This document shows positions 1 through 8,750 of a stretch of 61,751 nt of DNA, in pieces. Position 1 is the first letter of the stretch. Every line of letters starts with the position of its first letter. The position numbers were made by a program, and so were the translations under genes. This stretch comes from CAVLDP01 sp963661945. Its GTDB lineage: Bacteria; Bacillota; Clostridia; Lachnospirales; Lachnospiraceae. Location: NCBI GenBank assembly GCA_963661945.1, contig CAVLDP010000011.1, positions 1 to 61,751 of the forward strand, read 5' to 3'. Below the pieces are notes generated by a model. That model was not told where the DNA came from. It made no database searches and saw only the letters and a list, made by a program, of their open reading frames with translations.

Positions 1-1369
1 CGAAGTTACCAGCCTTTCTGTCCTCAAGGAATACATTCCAGTCCTCAGTCTCGATGTTAACCTGGATACCAATAAGGCCCCAATCCTGCTGGATACACTG
101 AGCAACTGCCTCATGGCCTGTACCGGTATTTGTAAGGTAGGTAACCTCAAGAGCTGGGCTGATTGTGTAACCACCGTTGCCATCAGATTCGAAGGAATAT
201 CCGCAATCCTCAAGAAGGGACATTGCTTCCTCAACCTGAGCAGAACCAGTAGAAGTTGCATCGTAGTAACCAGAGTCATCAGACTCGAAGACGCTACCGT
301 TACCATCTGCCATACCAGCTGGGATAAATGTGCTGGCTGGAACCTGACCGGTCTGACCTACAGTATCACAGATGTACTGACGATCGATAAGGAGAGAAAG
401 TGCCTCTCTCATTTCATTAGCCTGAGTCTCTGTAAGATTAGAGAAGAGTTCAGAATTAACATTGAAACCAACATAGTAGGTACCAAGAGTATCAATAATG
501 TGGAACTCTGGGTTCTCAAGAAGTGAAGAAACTTCATCAGTTGGTACAGTATCAGCGAAATCAAGGTCGCCTGAGTTGTATGCAGCATAGATTGCTGTAT
601 CATCTGCAGAAAGCATGAACTCAAGCTTCTCAAGTGTAACCTGATCAGCATTGTAGAAGTTAGGGTTCTTGGTGTATACCATTGACTCATTGTGGTTCCA
701 CTCAGTAAGTGTAAATGCACCATTTGATACAAAACCAGCTTCCTGAGCCCAAGCACCAGGATTTGTTCCGTCTGGATTAGCAGCCTCTACTTCAGCCTGG
801 TATACAGGGAAGAAGGTAGGGAATGCAAGAAGATCAAGGAAGTAAGCACATGGATTAGACAGCTGAATAGTCAGTGTGTAATCATCAGTAGCTTCAACCT
901 GAAGTGTGCCGTCATCATTGGTAGCGATTGGAGCAAACATGTATGCATAATCTGCTGCTGTCTCCTCTGCTACAGCACGGTTCCATGAGTAAACGAAATC
1001 GTTTGCTGTGAGGGCTTCACCATTTGACCAAAGGGTCTCCTTAAGCTTAACAGTGTAAGTAAGACCGTCCTCGGAAACTTCTGGATCACCATCAGCAATT
1101 GCTGGGATGATGTTGCTTTCCTCATCGTAGGTATAAAGACCTGCAAATGAGTTTGCTGCAAGACATGCGCCATCAACGGTTGAGTTAAGAGCTGGATCAA
1201 GGTAATCTGGCTCTGATGCAAGGTTGATGCGAAGTGTTGTTGTGTCTGTGTCAACGGCACTAGCTGAAGCAGCAGTATCTGCTGAATCAGAAGATGTTGA
1301 GTTACCACAAGCCACAAGACCTGTAGCCATGCAGGCTACGAGAAGTACTGCGATAATTTTCTTTTTCAT
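1..1369 (-). CDS. oppA: Oligopeptide ABC transporter substrate-binding lipoprotein (OppA/DppA-like), partial
   Basis: Seen: an open frame reads from ATG at 1369 off the left edge (about 456 residues present, C-terminus missing). RBS AAAGGAG lies just upstream. Residues 1-21 are a lipoprotein signal (MKKKIIAVLL core, lipobox LVAC with Cys21), followed by a Ser/Asp/Ala-rich linker. The mature part carries family 5 solute-binding features: LRINLASEPDYLDPALNST near the N-terminus, then LWSNGEALTANDFVYSWNR. Known: SBP_bac_5 proteins capture oligopeptides or dipeptides outside the membrane. Its place as last gene of the minus-strand oppB-C-D-F-A set supports a peptide role, though nickel or sugar ligands occur in the family. 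A short hairpin separates it from oppF and may raise its mRNA level. Confidence 0.92.
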   Translation of the reverse strand, partial: MKKKIIAVLLVACMATGLVACGNSTSSDSADTAASASAVDTDTTTLRINLASEPDYLDPALNSTVDGACLAANSFAGLYTYDEESNIIPAIADGDPEVSEDGLTYTVKLKETLWSNGEALTANDFVYSWNRAVAEETAADYAYMFAPIATNDDGTLQVEATDDYTLTIQLSNPCAYFLDLLAFPTFFPVYQAEVEAANPDGTNPGAWAQEAGFVSNGAFTLTEWNHNESMVYTKNPNFYNADQVTLEKLEFMLSADDTAIYAAYNSGDLDFADTVPTDEVSSLLENPEFHIIDTLGTYYVGFNVNSELFSNLTETQANEMREALSLLIDRQYICDTVGQTGQVPASTFIPAGMADGNGSVFESDDSGYYDATSTGSAQVEEAMSLLEDCGYSFESDGNGGYTISPALEVTYLTNTGTGHEAVAQCIQQDWGLIGIQVNIETEDWNVFLEDRKAGNF

Positions 1370-1404
1370 TTTCTCTTTCTCCTTTATAAAATTATCATAT
1401 TTCA

Positions 1405-1419
1405 ACCTCTATAAGAGGT
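1405..1419 (-). other. Intercistronic hairpin between oppF and oppA
   Basis: Perfect 6-bp inverted repeat ACCTCT-N3-AGAGGT with no T-run after it on the minus strand, so not an intrinsic terminator. It may be an mRNA-stabilising element upstream of the binding-protein gene. The stem is short. Confidence 0.3.
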
Positions 1420-1439
1420 GGAAACCATAAGATAGGTGG

Positions 1440-2420
1440 TTACTTGTTGAAGCAAGCAACAAAGTGGTTGTCACCGCGATCAGTTAGTGGTGGCATCTCC
1501 ATAGCACACTGCTCAGTTGCATACTGGCAACGTGTACGGAATGGACAACCAGAAGGCATATTCAGTGGACTTGGCACATCGCCTTCTAGGATAATTCTCT
1601 TGGACTGTCTGGCTGTCTCTGGATCTGGAATAGGAACAGCAGAGAGCAGTGAGAGTGTGTATGGATGAATTGGGCTGTTGTTTAGAACGTCTGCATCAGC
1701 AATCTCCATAATATGTCCTAGATACATAACAGCAATTCGGTCAGATATGTGGTGCACGACGAGTAGGTCGTGAGCAATGAAGAGATATGCCACACCAAGC
1801 TTCTCCTGAAGCTCCTCAAACATATTGACCACCTGAGCCTGAATAGACACGTCAAGTGCAGATACTGGCTCGTCGCATACGATAAACTTAGGGTTAACAG
1901 CAAGGGCACGTGCGATGCCGATACGCTGTCTCTGTCCACCGGAGAACTCATGAGCATAACGCATTGCATGCTCTGCGTTCAGACCAACGGTCTCCATCAG
2001 GGAGAGGATCTTGTCACGACGCTCTGCCTTGGAAGAATAGAGCTTATGTGTGTCAAGTGGCTCTCCAATAATATCCTCTACAGTCATTCTAGGATCCAGT
2101 GATGAATATGGATCCTGGAATACCATCTGCATTTCCTTGCGGTATGGCTGCATGTTGACATCGATTTTCTGCTCGCTGTCAAAGAGCACATCACCATCGA
2201 AGACAATTCGTCCGCCAGTTGGCTGGTAGAGACGTAGAAGACTTCGACCAACGGTGGTCTTACCACATCCGGATTCGCCAACAAGACCGAGTGTCTCGCC
2301 TGGTTTGATTGCAAATGAAACATCATCTACAGCCTTGAGCTGCATCTTGCTAAAGCCCTTCTTGATTGTGAAATATTGCTTTAGGTGTTCTACCTCCAGG
2401 AGGTACTTATCTTCGTTCAT
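1440..2420 (-). CDS. oppF: Oligopeptide ABC transporter ATP-binding protein OppF
   Basis: 326-residue cytoplasmic ATPase energising peptide uptake. Seen: Walker A GESGCGKT at 48-55, Q-loop MVFQDP near 99-104, ABC signature FSGGQRQR at 159-166, Walker B FIVCDEP at 179-185, followed by SALD. The C-terminal tail has the Cys-rich oligopeptide/dipeptide-transporter extension (PSGCPFRTRC...), which in this family can bind an Fe-S cluster. ATG at 2420 overlaps the oppD stop by one base (TAATG), so the two are translationally coupled. Paired with OppD it would form the heterodimeric ATPase. OppF versus DppF cannot be separated from sequence alone. Confidence 0.94.
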   Translation of the reverse strand: MNEDKYLLEVEHLKQYFTIKKGFSKMQLKAVDDVSFAIKPGETLGLVGESGCGKTTVGRSLLRLYQPTGGRIVFDGDVLFDSEQKIDVNMQPYRKEMQMVFQDPYSSLDPRMTVEDIIGEPLDTHKLYSSKAERRDKILSLMETVGLNAEHAMRYAHEFSGGQRQRIGIARALAVNPKFIVCDEPVSALDVSIQAQVVNMFEELQEKLGVAYLFIAHDLLVVHHISDRIAVMYLGHIMEIADADVLNNSPIHPYTLSLLSAVPIPDPETARQSKRIILEGDVPSPLNMPSGCPFRTRCQYATEQCAMEMPPLTDRGDNHFVACFNK

Positions 2421-3424
2421 TATTCGGCCTCCTTCTGGTCTTCAAAATATTCCTTAACATTCATCCAACAGCTAGCCAGGTGGCTATCGCTGATACGAAG
2501 CTCTTCTGGCTTCTCAGTTAGACAAATCTTCATTGCAGCATCACATCTTGGGCAGAAAGCACAACCCGCTGGCATATTCAGAAGGTTAATTGGCGTTCCT
2601 CCAATTGGGACTAATTTCTGACCCATGTTATCGATTCGCGGAATAGAACGGAGTAGTCCCTTGGTGTATTCGTGAGCTGGTCGATAGAAGACATCATCTG
2701 CGGTGCCTCGCTCGCATACACGTCCGCCATACATAACGAGGATCTCGTCACACATGGATGCGATAACGCCGAGATCATGGGTGACCATAATGATAGCCAT
2801 GCCAAGCTTCTTCTGCAGATCCTGCATAAGCTCAAGAATCTGTGCCTGGATGGTAACATCAAGTGCTGTGGTTGGCTCGTCTGCAATCAGAATATCTGGT
2901 TCACAAGCGAGAGCCATAGCAATCATGTCACGCTGTCTCATTCCGCCGGAATGCTCGTGAGGATATTGCTTTAGTCGTCTCTCTGGGTCATTTACCCCAA
3001 CAAGTGTCAGAAGCTCGATGGCGCGTTCCTTGGCTTCTGCCTTGGTCTTATTCGTGTGAAGCATGATGGCTTCTTCTAGCTGGTAGCCTATAGTGAAGAC
3101 CGGATTAAGAGAAGTCATTGGATCCTGGAAAATGATAGAGCATTTGGAACCTCTGAACTTCTGCATCTGGTTCTCAGAATATTTCGTGATGTCTTCGCCT
3201 CTAAATAGAACTTCACCGGAAGTGATGCGTCCTGTCTGGGCGAGAATCTGCATAATAGAATATGCGGTAACGGACTTGCCGGAACCGGACTCGCCTACAA
3301 TACCGAGAGTCTTACCTGGCTCGAGATTGAAGGAAATTCCGTTTACAGCCTTGACCTCTCCTGCATCTGTAAAGAAGCTTGTGTGGAGGTCTTTTACTTC
3401 GAGAATGTAGTTTGAATCTGACAT
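2420..3424 (-). CDS. oppD: Oligopeptide ABC transporter ATP-binding protein OppD
   Basis: 334-residue ABC ATPase, partner of OppF. Seen: Walker A GESGSGKS at 44-51, signature HSGGMRQR at 158-165, Walker B ILIADEP at 178-184, and the Cys-containing C-terminal extension (PAGCAFCPRCDAAMKIC) of peptide transporters. Start ATG 3424 is preceded by AGGAGG. It lies 13 nt downstream of oppC and overlaps oppF by 1 nt, so one transcript is likely. Inferred ligand: peptides, from operon context. Confidence 0.94.
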   Translation of the reverse strand: MSDSNYILEVKDLHTSFFTDAGEVKAVNGISFNLEPGKTLGIVGESGSGKSVTAYSIMQILAQTGRITSGEVLFRGEDITKYSENQMQKFRGSKCSIIFQDPMTSLNPVFTIGYQLEEAIMLHTNKTKAEAKERAIELLTLVGVNDPERRLKQYPHEHSGGMRQRDMIAMALACEPDILIADEPTTALDVTIQAQILELMQDLQKKLGMAIIMVTHDLGVIASMCDEILVMYGGRVCERGTADDVFYRPAHEYTKGLLRSIPRIDNMGQKLVPIGGTPINLLNMPAGCAFCPRCDAAMKICLTEKPEELRISDSHLASCWMNVKEYFEDQKEAE

Positions 3425-3437
3425 TTTGTCCTCCTAA

Positions 3438-4523
3438 TTAATCAAGCTTTGAATCGAATGCATCTCTTAGGCCGTCGCCAAGAAGATTTAATGCAAGTAC
3501 GATGAGACAGATAACAACTGCAGGAATTACCAGTCGCTCTGGGTAGGACTGCATAGCTGCTCTGGCGTCATTGGCAAGTGAACCAAGAGAAGCCAGAGGT
3601 ACAGATACACCGAGTCCTAAGAAGGAGAGGTAACTCTCTGTGAAGATAGCACTAGGAATCTGAAGAGCTGTCGTAATAATGATGACAGACAGACAGTTCG
3701 GAAGAATGTGCTTGGTCAGAATCTTGCGGTTTGGTGTACCGATACACTTGGCAGCAAGTACATATTCATTGTTCTTGATGGTTAGAATCTGACCACGAAT
3801 CAGACGGGCCATACTAACCCAATATAGAAGACCAAATACGATGAACATGGAGATCATGTTGGCACCAAGCTTGGAGAATACTGTGCCAGACAGGGCTCCA
3901 GTCAGGTTCTCCTTCAGTACGACAGAGAGAAGGATGATAATCAACATATCAGGTAGAGAATAGATGATATCAACGATTCTCATCATAATTAGGTCGACTT
4001 TGCCACCGAAATAACCGGCAATCGAACCATAGATGATGCCGATAATTACAACCATGATTGCGGCAACTACACCAACGGCAAGAGATACTCTAGTTCCGTA
4101 GATGACACGAATCAGGTAATCACGGCCTAAGCCATCTGTACCAAATACGTGAGGAAACAGCTTCTCGCCGGTCTGGTCCATATATTGCTGCTCCATAGTA
4201 GAATATTCGAAGAAGCCTAAGTTGGCGGAACCTTTGTCACGCACACCATTGACCGTGATAATCTGGTCATAGGAATATGGGATAAATATTGGTGCAATTA
4301 GAATAATTGCGATAATTAATACAAGTATTACAATACTGAGCATAGCAAGAGGATTCTTGCGAAGTCGTCTCATACCATCCTTGAAGAAGGTGGTTGACTC
4401 GCCCATAACATCCTGCTGCTTCTTTTCTTCATCGGTCGCCTTCTCGAAATTCGCAGAATTGAACTTGGACAGATCAATCTGGCTGGATAGGAAGGCTCTC
4501 TTATTTAACTTCTCTGATTCCAT
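3438..4523 (-). CDS. oppC: Oligopeptide ABC transporter permease OppC
   Basis: 361-residue inner-membrane permease. Seen: a cytoplasmic N-terminus of about 60 residues, a first membrane segment (MLSIVILVLIIAIILIAPIFI), an extracytoplasmic loop containing HVFGTDGLGRD (typical of OppC/DppC, where the FGTDxxGRD motif follows TM1), then five more hydrophobic segments. The EAA-type coupling loop lies around AAKCIGTPNRKILTKHILPN and contacts the ATPases. Start ATG 4523 has an AGGAGG-like RBS and lies 9 nt after oppB. Confidence 0.93.
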   Translation of the reverse strand: MESEKLNKRAFLSSQIDLSKFNSANFEKATDEEKKQQDVMGESTTFFKDGMRRLRKNPLAMLSIVILVLIIAIILIAPIFIPYSYDQIITVNGVRDKGSANLGFFEYSTMEQQYMDQTGEKLFPHVFGTDGLGRDYLIRVIYGTRVSLAVGVVAAIMVVIIGIIYGSIAGYFGGKVDLIMMRIVDIIYSLPDMLIIILLSVVLKENLTGALSGTVFSKLGANMISMFIVFGLLYWVSMARLIRGQILTIKNNEYVLAAKCIGTPNRKILTKHILPNCLSVIIITTALQIPSAIFTESYLSFLGLGVSVPLASLGSLANDARAAMQSYPERLVIPAVVICLIVLALNLLGDGLRDAFDSKLD

Positions 4524-4532
4524 AGTACCCTC

Positions 4533-5444
4533 CTAGTCGAGATTGATTCGTGGATCTACTAATTTGTACACAATATCTGTAAGCAGGTTGGCGATAACCA
4601 TAAGCACTGCAAGGAAAATGGTAACAGCCATAATTGTGGTGTAGTCACGATTGGTGATTGATGTTACGAAGCTTGAACCTAGACCGCCGATGGTGAAGAT
4701 ATTCTCGACAACCATGGAACCGGTCAGAATGTAAGCAACCATAGGGCCTACATAAGTAATTACTGGAATAAGGGCATTACGAAGGGCATGCACGAAGATG
4801 ACCTTGACCTTGGATACACCCTTGGCTCTGGCAGTTCGGATATAGTCCTGGTTGAGCGCATCTAACATGGATGTCTTGGTAAGTCTTGTAATGTAAGCCA
4901 TAGGATAGACTGCAAGAGCGATAACCGGGAGTACATAGTTTGGATCGCTTGAAGACCATACTGGAATAATCGATAGCTGCAAGCAGAAGATCAGCAGTAG
5001 CAATGTAGCCAGCACAAAGGATGGCATGGCTGTACCAAGCGTCGTGAAGAAGATGATCAATCGGTCCGGCCATTTGTTACGATTAAGGGCTGCGATTGAG
5101 CCAAGCACGAGGCCAAGTACGATTGCAACACCAGCTGCTTCAAGACCAAGTCTTGCGGAAACCTGGAACTTGCTCCACAGGTCGGTCCAGATATCACGAC
5201 CGGTCTTCAGAGAAACACCCCAGTCACCGTGCAGGATGTTATTCATATAGATGAGATACTGTTCGCCGACAGGCTTGTCCAGATTGTATCTGGCTTCAAG
5301 TGTTGCCATGACGGCTTCTGATGTGGCTTTCTCTTTGTTGAAAGGGCCACCTGGAATGGCGTTCATCGCGAAAAATGTAATCATGGTAATGATCCAGATG
5401 GACGCGATTGCCAGTAAAATTCTTTTGACAATATATTTTGCCAT
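4533..5444 (-). CDS. oppB: Oligopeptide ABC transporter permease OppB
   Basis: I chose ATG 5444 (303 residues, MAKYIVKRILL...) over the upstream in-frame start at 5480 because AAGGAG lies 8 nt before it. Seen: N-terminal TM1, then the conserved MNAIPGGPF motif (OppB proteins carry F-x-x-PGDP/PGGP here), six hydrophobic segments, and the coupling loop with YIRTARAKGVSKVKVIFVHA. First gene of the opp operon. Its 5-prime leader contains a promoter and an intrinsic terminator (see those entries), so expression of all five genes could depend on terminator read-through. Confidence 0.93.
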   Translation of the reverse strand: MAKYIVKRILLAIASIWIITMITFFAMNAIPGGPFNKEKATSEAVMATLEARYNLDKPVGEQYLIYMNNILHGDWGVSLKTGRDIWTDLWSKFQVSARLGLEAAGVAIVLGLVLGSIAALNRNKWPDRLIIFFTTLGTAMPSFVLATLLLLIFCLQLSIIPVWSSSDPNYVLPVIALAVYPMAYITRLTKTSMLDALNQDYIRTARAKGVSKVKVIFVHALRNALIPVITYVGPMVAYILTGSMVVENIFTIGGLGSSFVTSITNRDYTTIMAVTIFLAVLMVIANLLTDIVYKLVDPRINLD

Positions 5445-5524
5445 GTCAAAAACTCCTTCCCTCTTTTGCAAAAAGACCAAGTGGAATCTGCTATCACTTT
5501 ACAATGCTAAAGCAAAATGAAATG

Positions 5525-5550
5525 AAAAAAGGAGCCGTGTGAACAGCTCC
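5525..5550 (-). terminator. Intrinsic terminator inside the opp leader
   Basis: On the minus strand GGAGC...GCTCC forms a 5-bp stem extended by an inner GT/AC pair across one mismatch with a 4-nt loop, followed by TTTTTT. No minus-strand gene lies upstream, and the candidate opp promoter sits about 50-70 nt upstream, so this would end a leader or small RNA of about 70 nt before oppB. This suggests attenuation. I see no T-box AGGGTGG motif nor a clear anti-terminator. Confidence 0.7.
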
Positions 5551-5598
5551 ATTGCTATTACTTCAGGAATCATTTGGTCATTGCATTCAATAACAGAT

Positions 5599-5627
5599 AT
5601 TATGCCACGGATTCATTCTATTTGCAA
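5599..5627 (-). promoter_or_regulatory. Sigma-A-type promoter for the opp leader
   Basis: Minus strand TTGCAA (5627-5622), 17-bp spacer, CATAAT (5604-5599). Expected start near 5592, leaving about 147 nt of leader before oppB ATG 5444. Confidence 0.55.
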
Positions 5628-5644
5628 CTAAATAACCTGGATTC

Positions 5645-5673
5645 TTGAAGTGAGATTTGTCCACATTTATAAT
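5645..5673 (+). promoter_or_regulatory. Sigma-A-type promoter for the Y-family polymerase gene
   Basis: TTGAAG (5645-5650), 17-bp spacer, perfect TATAAT (5668-5673), 27 nt before ATG 5701. No Gram-positive LexA box (CGAAC-N4-GTTCG) is visible around it. Confidence 0.6.
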
Positions 5674-5700
5674 AGGTAAATAAGGAAAGGAGGCTTGGAA

Positions 5701-7227
5701 ATGTCAGCAAACAGAATCTATATCGCGATTGATCTGAAATCTTTCTACGCCTCCGTGGAATGCAAGGAGAGGGGCCGTGATCCATTAACAACGAATCTGG
5801 TGGTGGCGGATCGGAGTCGAACAGAGAAGACAATCTGCCTGGCGGTGTCACCTTCGCTGAAGAGCTTTGGCATACCGGGCCGACCTCGTCTCTTCGAAGT
5901 CGTTCAGAAGGTGAGAGAAGCCAACATAATTCGAAGAGCCAAGGCACCTGGTGGAGAATTGGTTGGGGCATCGGATGATGGGGATGAACTGGCTCAGAAT
6001 CCCGCTCTTGCTATTGACTATATTGTTGCCCCGCCACAGATGGCTCTCTATATGGAATACAGCACCAGAATCTATAGCGTGTATCTGAAGTACATCGCGC
6101 CGGAAGATATCTTTCCTTATTCTGTGGATGAGGTCTTCATTGACGCGACAGATTACCTGAGGACATATAATATGACAGCGCATGAGCTTGCCATGACTAT
6201 GATTCGCGATGTACTTAAGACAACAGGAATTACCGCAACCGCTGGCATTGGTACGAATATGTACCTCTGCAAGATTGCTATGGATATCGTGGCCAAGCAC
6301 ATGGAAGCGGATGCAGATGGCGTGCGCATTGCCGAGCTTGATGAGATGAGCTATCGAAGACTGCTGTGGGATCATAAGCCGATTACAGACTTCTGGCGGG
6401 TTGGCAGGGGCTACGCCAAGAAGCTGGCAGAATATGGCCTCTATACCATGGGTGATGTGGCCAGATGCTCTATTGGCAAGGCAAATGAATTCTATAATGA
6501 AGAACTCCTCTATAAGCTCTTTGGAGTAAATGCAGAACTGCTTATCGACCACGCCTGGGGTTATGAACCATGTACTATGGACCAGGTGAAGGCATATAAG
6601 CCGGAGACGAATAGCGTGAATTCTGGCCAGGTGCTTCATTGCCCATATGATTATGACAAGACGAGACTCATCGTAAAGGAAATGACAGACCAAATGGTTC
6701 TTGACCTGGTGGATAAGGGTCTTGTGACAGATCAGATTGTTCTGACGATTGGCTATGATATAGAGAATCTGACGGATCCGAGTCGCAGGAAGAATTATCA
6801 CGGACCGATTGTGGCGGACCGATATGGAAGGCAGATCCCCAAGCATGCGCATGGGACGGCTAACCTGGACCAGAAGACCTCATCGACGAGATTGATTACG
6901 GATGCTACGCTTGAGCTCTATGACAGAATTGTGGATCGCTCTCTTCTCGTTCGTAGAATTAATATTAGCGCGAATAAGTTAGTGGATGAGAAAACGGTTA
7001 TAAAAGAGCAGGAGTTCGAGCAGCTGAATCTTTTCACAGACTATGAGGTCAGAGATGAGGAAAGAGCGAAGGAAGAGGCGGAGCTTGACCGCGAGAAGCG
7101 GATGCAGAAGGCTATGCTTGATATCAAGAAGAAATATGGCAAGAATGCGATTCTGAAGGGGATGAATCTCGAGGAGGGAGCGACGGCCAGAGATCGTAAT
7201 GCTCAGATTGGAGGACACAAGGCTTAG
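5701..7227 (+). CDS. Y-family DNA polymerase (DinB/UmuC/ImpB family)
   Basis: 508 residues from ATG 5701, chosen over TTG 5695 because AAAGGAGG lies 7 nt before the ATG. Seen: catalytic motif IYIAIDLKSFYASVE with Asp11, and the second catalytic motif YSVDEVFID with D143-E144; then helix-hairpin-helix-like and little-finger regions. The charged C-terminus (around 440-508) is Lys/Glu-rich. Known: this longer UmuC/YqjW-like group performs translesion synthesis. Usual DinB/Pol IV is about 350-410 residues, so the UmuC-like assignment fits better. A MATE exporter gene follows directly. Whether it is DNA-damage induced is unclear, because no LexA box is visible. Confidence 0.9.
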   Translation: MSANRIYIAIDLKSFYASVECKERGRDPLTTNLVVADRSRTEKTICLAVSPSLKSFGIPGRPRLFEVVQKVREANIIRRAKAPGGELVGASDDGDELAQNPALAIDYIVAPPQMALYMEYSTRIYSVYLKYIAPEDIFPYSVDEVFIDATDYLRTYNMTAHELAMTMIRDVLKTTGITATAGIGTNMYLCKIAMDIVAKHMEADADGVRIAELDEMSYRRLLWDHKPITDFWRVGRGYAKKLAEYGLYTMGDVARCSIGKANEFYNEELLYKLFGVNAELLIDHAWGYEPCTMDQVKAYKPETNSVNSGQVLHCPYDYDKTRLIVKEMTDQMVLDLVDKGLVTDQIVLTIGYDIENLTDPSRRKNYHGPIVADRYGRQIPKHAHGTANLDQKTSSTRLITDATLELYDRIVDRSLLVRRINISANKLVDEKTVIKEQEFEQLNLFTDYEVRDEERAKEEAELDREKRMQKAMLDIKKKYGKNAILKGMNLEEGATARDRNAQIGGHKA

Positions 7228-7228
7228 T

Positions 7229-8626
7229 ATGAAGACAGAGAGAATGGAGGAGCGGTCCGTAGGAGTGCTATCGCGTAGAGAGTTCTTTGCTATGGCATGT
7301 ACCATAGCTGTACCAATTATGGTACAGAATCTAATCGCCACACTGGTCAATGTGGCGGATACCCTGATGCTTGGCTTTGTCGGCCAGGATGCCATGTCGG
7401 CTTCCTCCCTTGCAAATAATGTGACGAATCTTATGTGGATGGCGGTAAATGGCTTTGCGGCGGGCGCGACAGTTATGGCCGCTCAATATTTCGGCAAGAA
7501 GGATAGGGACACGATTCAGAAGGTGCTTGGAATAGCACTTCGCTTCTGTATGGCAATCGGCCTTATTACATTTATTGCAGCATTTTTCTTTCCGAATCAG
7601 ATTATGACTCTTTTCACCAGTGAGGAAGCGGTGATTGCAGAAGGGGCGAATTATCTTAGGATACTTTCCTTCTCTTATCTCTTCGAGTGCTTCTCGATGG
7701 CTTATTTCGCAGTGCTTAGAGGTATGGAACAGGTCTTGCTCCCAAGCGTGACATTTACCGTGTCGCTGGGGATTAATATAGCAACCAATGCGATCTTTAT
7801 CTTCGGACTTCTCGGCGCGCCAGCACTTGGCGTGGTAGGAGCGGCAGTTGGTACAGTTGCAGCACGTTTCTTCGAATTTGCAGTATGTATGGTGCATTCT
7901 GTCTTCAGTCACGATGTGCGATTTCGGATTAAGGATGTGTTTGCCCGGACTGGAATCTTGTGCAAGGATTTTGTCTCTCTTGGACTTCCGAGCTTTATTA
8001 ATGATGCAGCCTGGGGCCTTGCAGCAGCCATGTTCTCGGTGATTCTGGGACATATGGGTTCCGATGTGGTGGCTGCAAATGCGGTTGCAGCCATGGTGCT
8101 GAATATCGGCGCGATTGTCAGCCGAGGCTTCGCCAATGCTACGACCATTATTGTAGGAAAGGCGCTAGGGGCAGGTGAGATTGCTATGGGCAAGCTCTAT
8201 GGGCAGAGAATGGTTGTGATAACATTTCTCTTCTCCTGCGTAGGGGGGCTTGTGATGTTATGCCTTCGACCAGCAGTGTCCATGATCTATGCGGATAAGC
8301 TGACAGCGACGGCACTTTCCTATCTATCCATTATGCTTGCCATGCAGGCGGTTCGTATTATTGGAGAGGGCTTAAATACTTGCTTTATCTGCGGTTGCTT
8401 CCGCGGTGGCGGCGACTCCAAGTTTGGTATGATTACAGACACCTGCTGCATGTGGCTAATCGCTGTTCCGGCTATGGCACTAGCGGCCTATGTTTTTAAG
8501 CTTCCTGCTATGGGAGTCTACGCTGTGATGTGCCTGGATGAGTTTGAGAAGATGCCTTTTGTGGTGCATCATTTCCTGAAATACGACTGGCTTACGGACA
8601 TTACCAGAGATAAGGATTGCTTATAA
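7229..8626 (+). CDS. MATE family efflux transporter
   Basis: 465 residues from ATG 7229 (GGAGG 14 nt upstream, rather distant; ATG 7244 is a possible alternative). Seen: about twelve hydrophobic segments and MATE hallmarks early in the protein (AVPIMVQNLIATLVNVADTL, then AANGFAAG-like text MAVNGFAAGATVMAAQYFGKKD) with an internal repeat of that layout in the second half (GAIVSRGFANATTIIVGKALGAG). Known: MATE proteins export cationic drugs or metabolites using Na+ or H+ gradients. It starts 1 nt after the polymerase stop codon, so co-transcription is likely. Substrate unknown. Confidence 0.9.
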   Translation: MKTERMEERSVGVLSRREFFAMACTIAVPIMVQNLIATLVNVADTLMLGFVGQDAMSASSLANNVTNLMWMAVNGFAAGATVMAAQYFGKKDRDTIQKVLGIALRFCMAIGLITFIAAFFFPNQIMTLFTSEEAVIAEGANYLRILSFSYLFECFSMAYFAVLRGMEQVLLPSVTFTVSLGINIATNAIFIFGLLGAPALGVVGAAVGTVAARFFEFAVCMVHSVFSHDVRFRIKDVFARTGILCKDFVSLGLPSFINDAAWGLAAAMFSVILGHMGSDVVAANAVAAMVLNIGAIVSRGFANATTIIVGKALGAGEIAMGKLYGQRMVVITFLFSCVGGLVMLCLRPAVSMIYADKLTATALSYLSIMLAMQAVRIIGEGLNTCFICGCFRGGGDSKFGMITDTCCMWLIAVPAMALAAYVFKLPAMGVYAVMCLDEFEKMPFVVHHFLKYDWLTDITRDKDCL

Positions 8627-8658
8627 CTAACCATCAGTATTCGGTATCACTACAGGGA

Positions 8659-8687
8659 TTTACAAGAGATTCCTCGACTTCTATAAT
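8659..8687 (+). promoter_or_regulatory. Sigma-A-type promoter for the YeiH-family gene
   Basis: TTTACA (8659-8664), 17-bp spacer, perfect TATAAT (8682-8687), about 60 nt before ATG 8751. Confidence 0.6.
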
Positions 8688-8728
8688 TTTAATCATTAAA
8701 TACTACTACGGCAGTAGGTAATTAAAAT
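8686..8728 (+). promoter_or_regulatory. Nested inverted repeats at the YeiH-family start site
   Basis: ATTTTAAT (8686-8693) and ATTAAAAT (8721-8728) are perfect inverted arms; between them CTAC-N4-GTAG (8706-8717) forms a small hairpin, and TTTAAT-C-ATTAAA (8688-8700) is itself a palindrome. They straddle the expected transcription start, so a repressor or activator site is more likely than a terminator. The regulator is unknown; no LysR gene lies nearby. Confidence 0.35.
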
Positions 8729-8750
8729 GATGAAGGAGAGGATTTGAAAA

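Noticed and set aside
5525..5550. T-box or known riboswitch upstream of oppB
   Set aside because: No AGGGTGG T-box sequence, no tRNA-pairing specifier loop and no recognised aptamer; only the terminator is supported.
5848..6852. 334-residue minus-strand open frame inside the Y-family polymerase gene
   Set aside because: Antisense shadow: no RBS, His/Ile/Cys-rich composition without any motif, fully covered by the polymerase gene on the other strand.
7331..8053. 240-residue minus-strand open frame within the MATE gene
   Set aside because: Antisense shadow with no hydrophobic or catalytic motif and no RBS.
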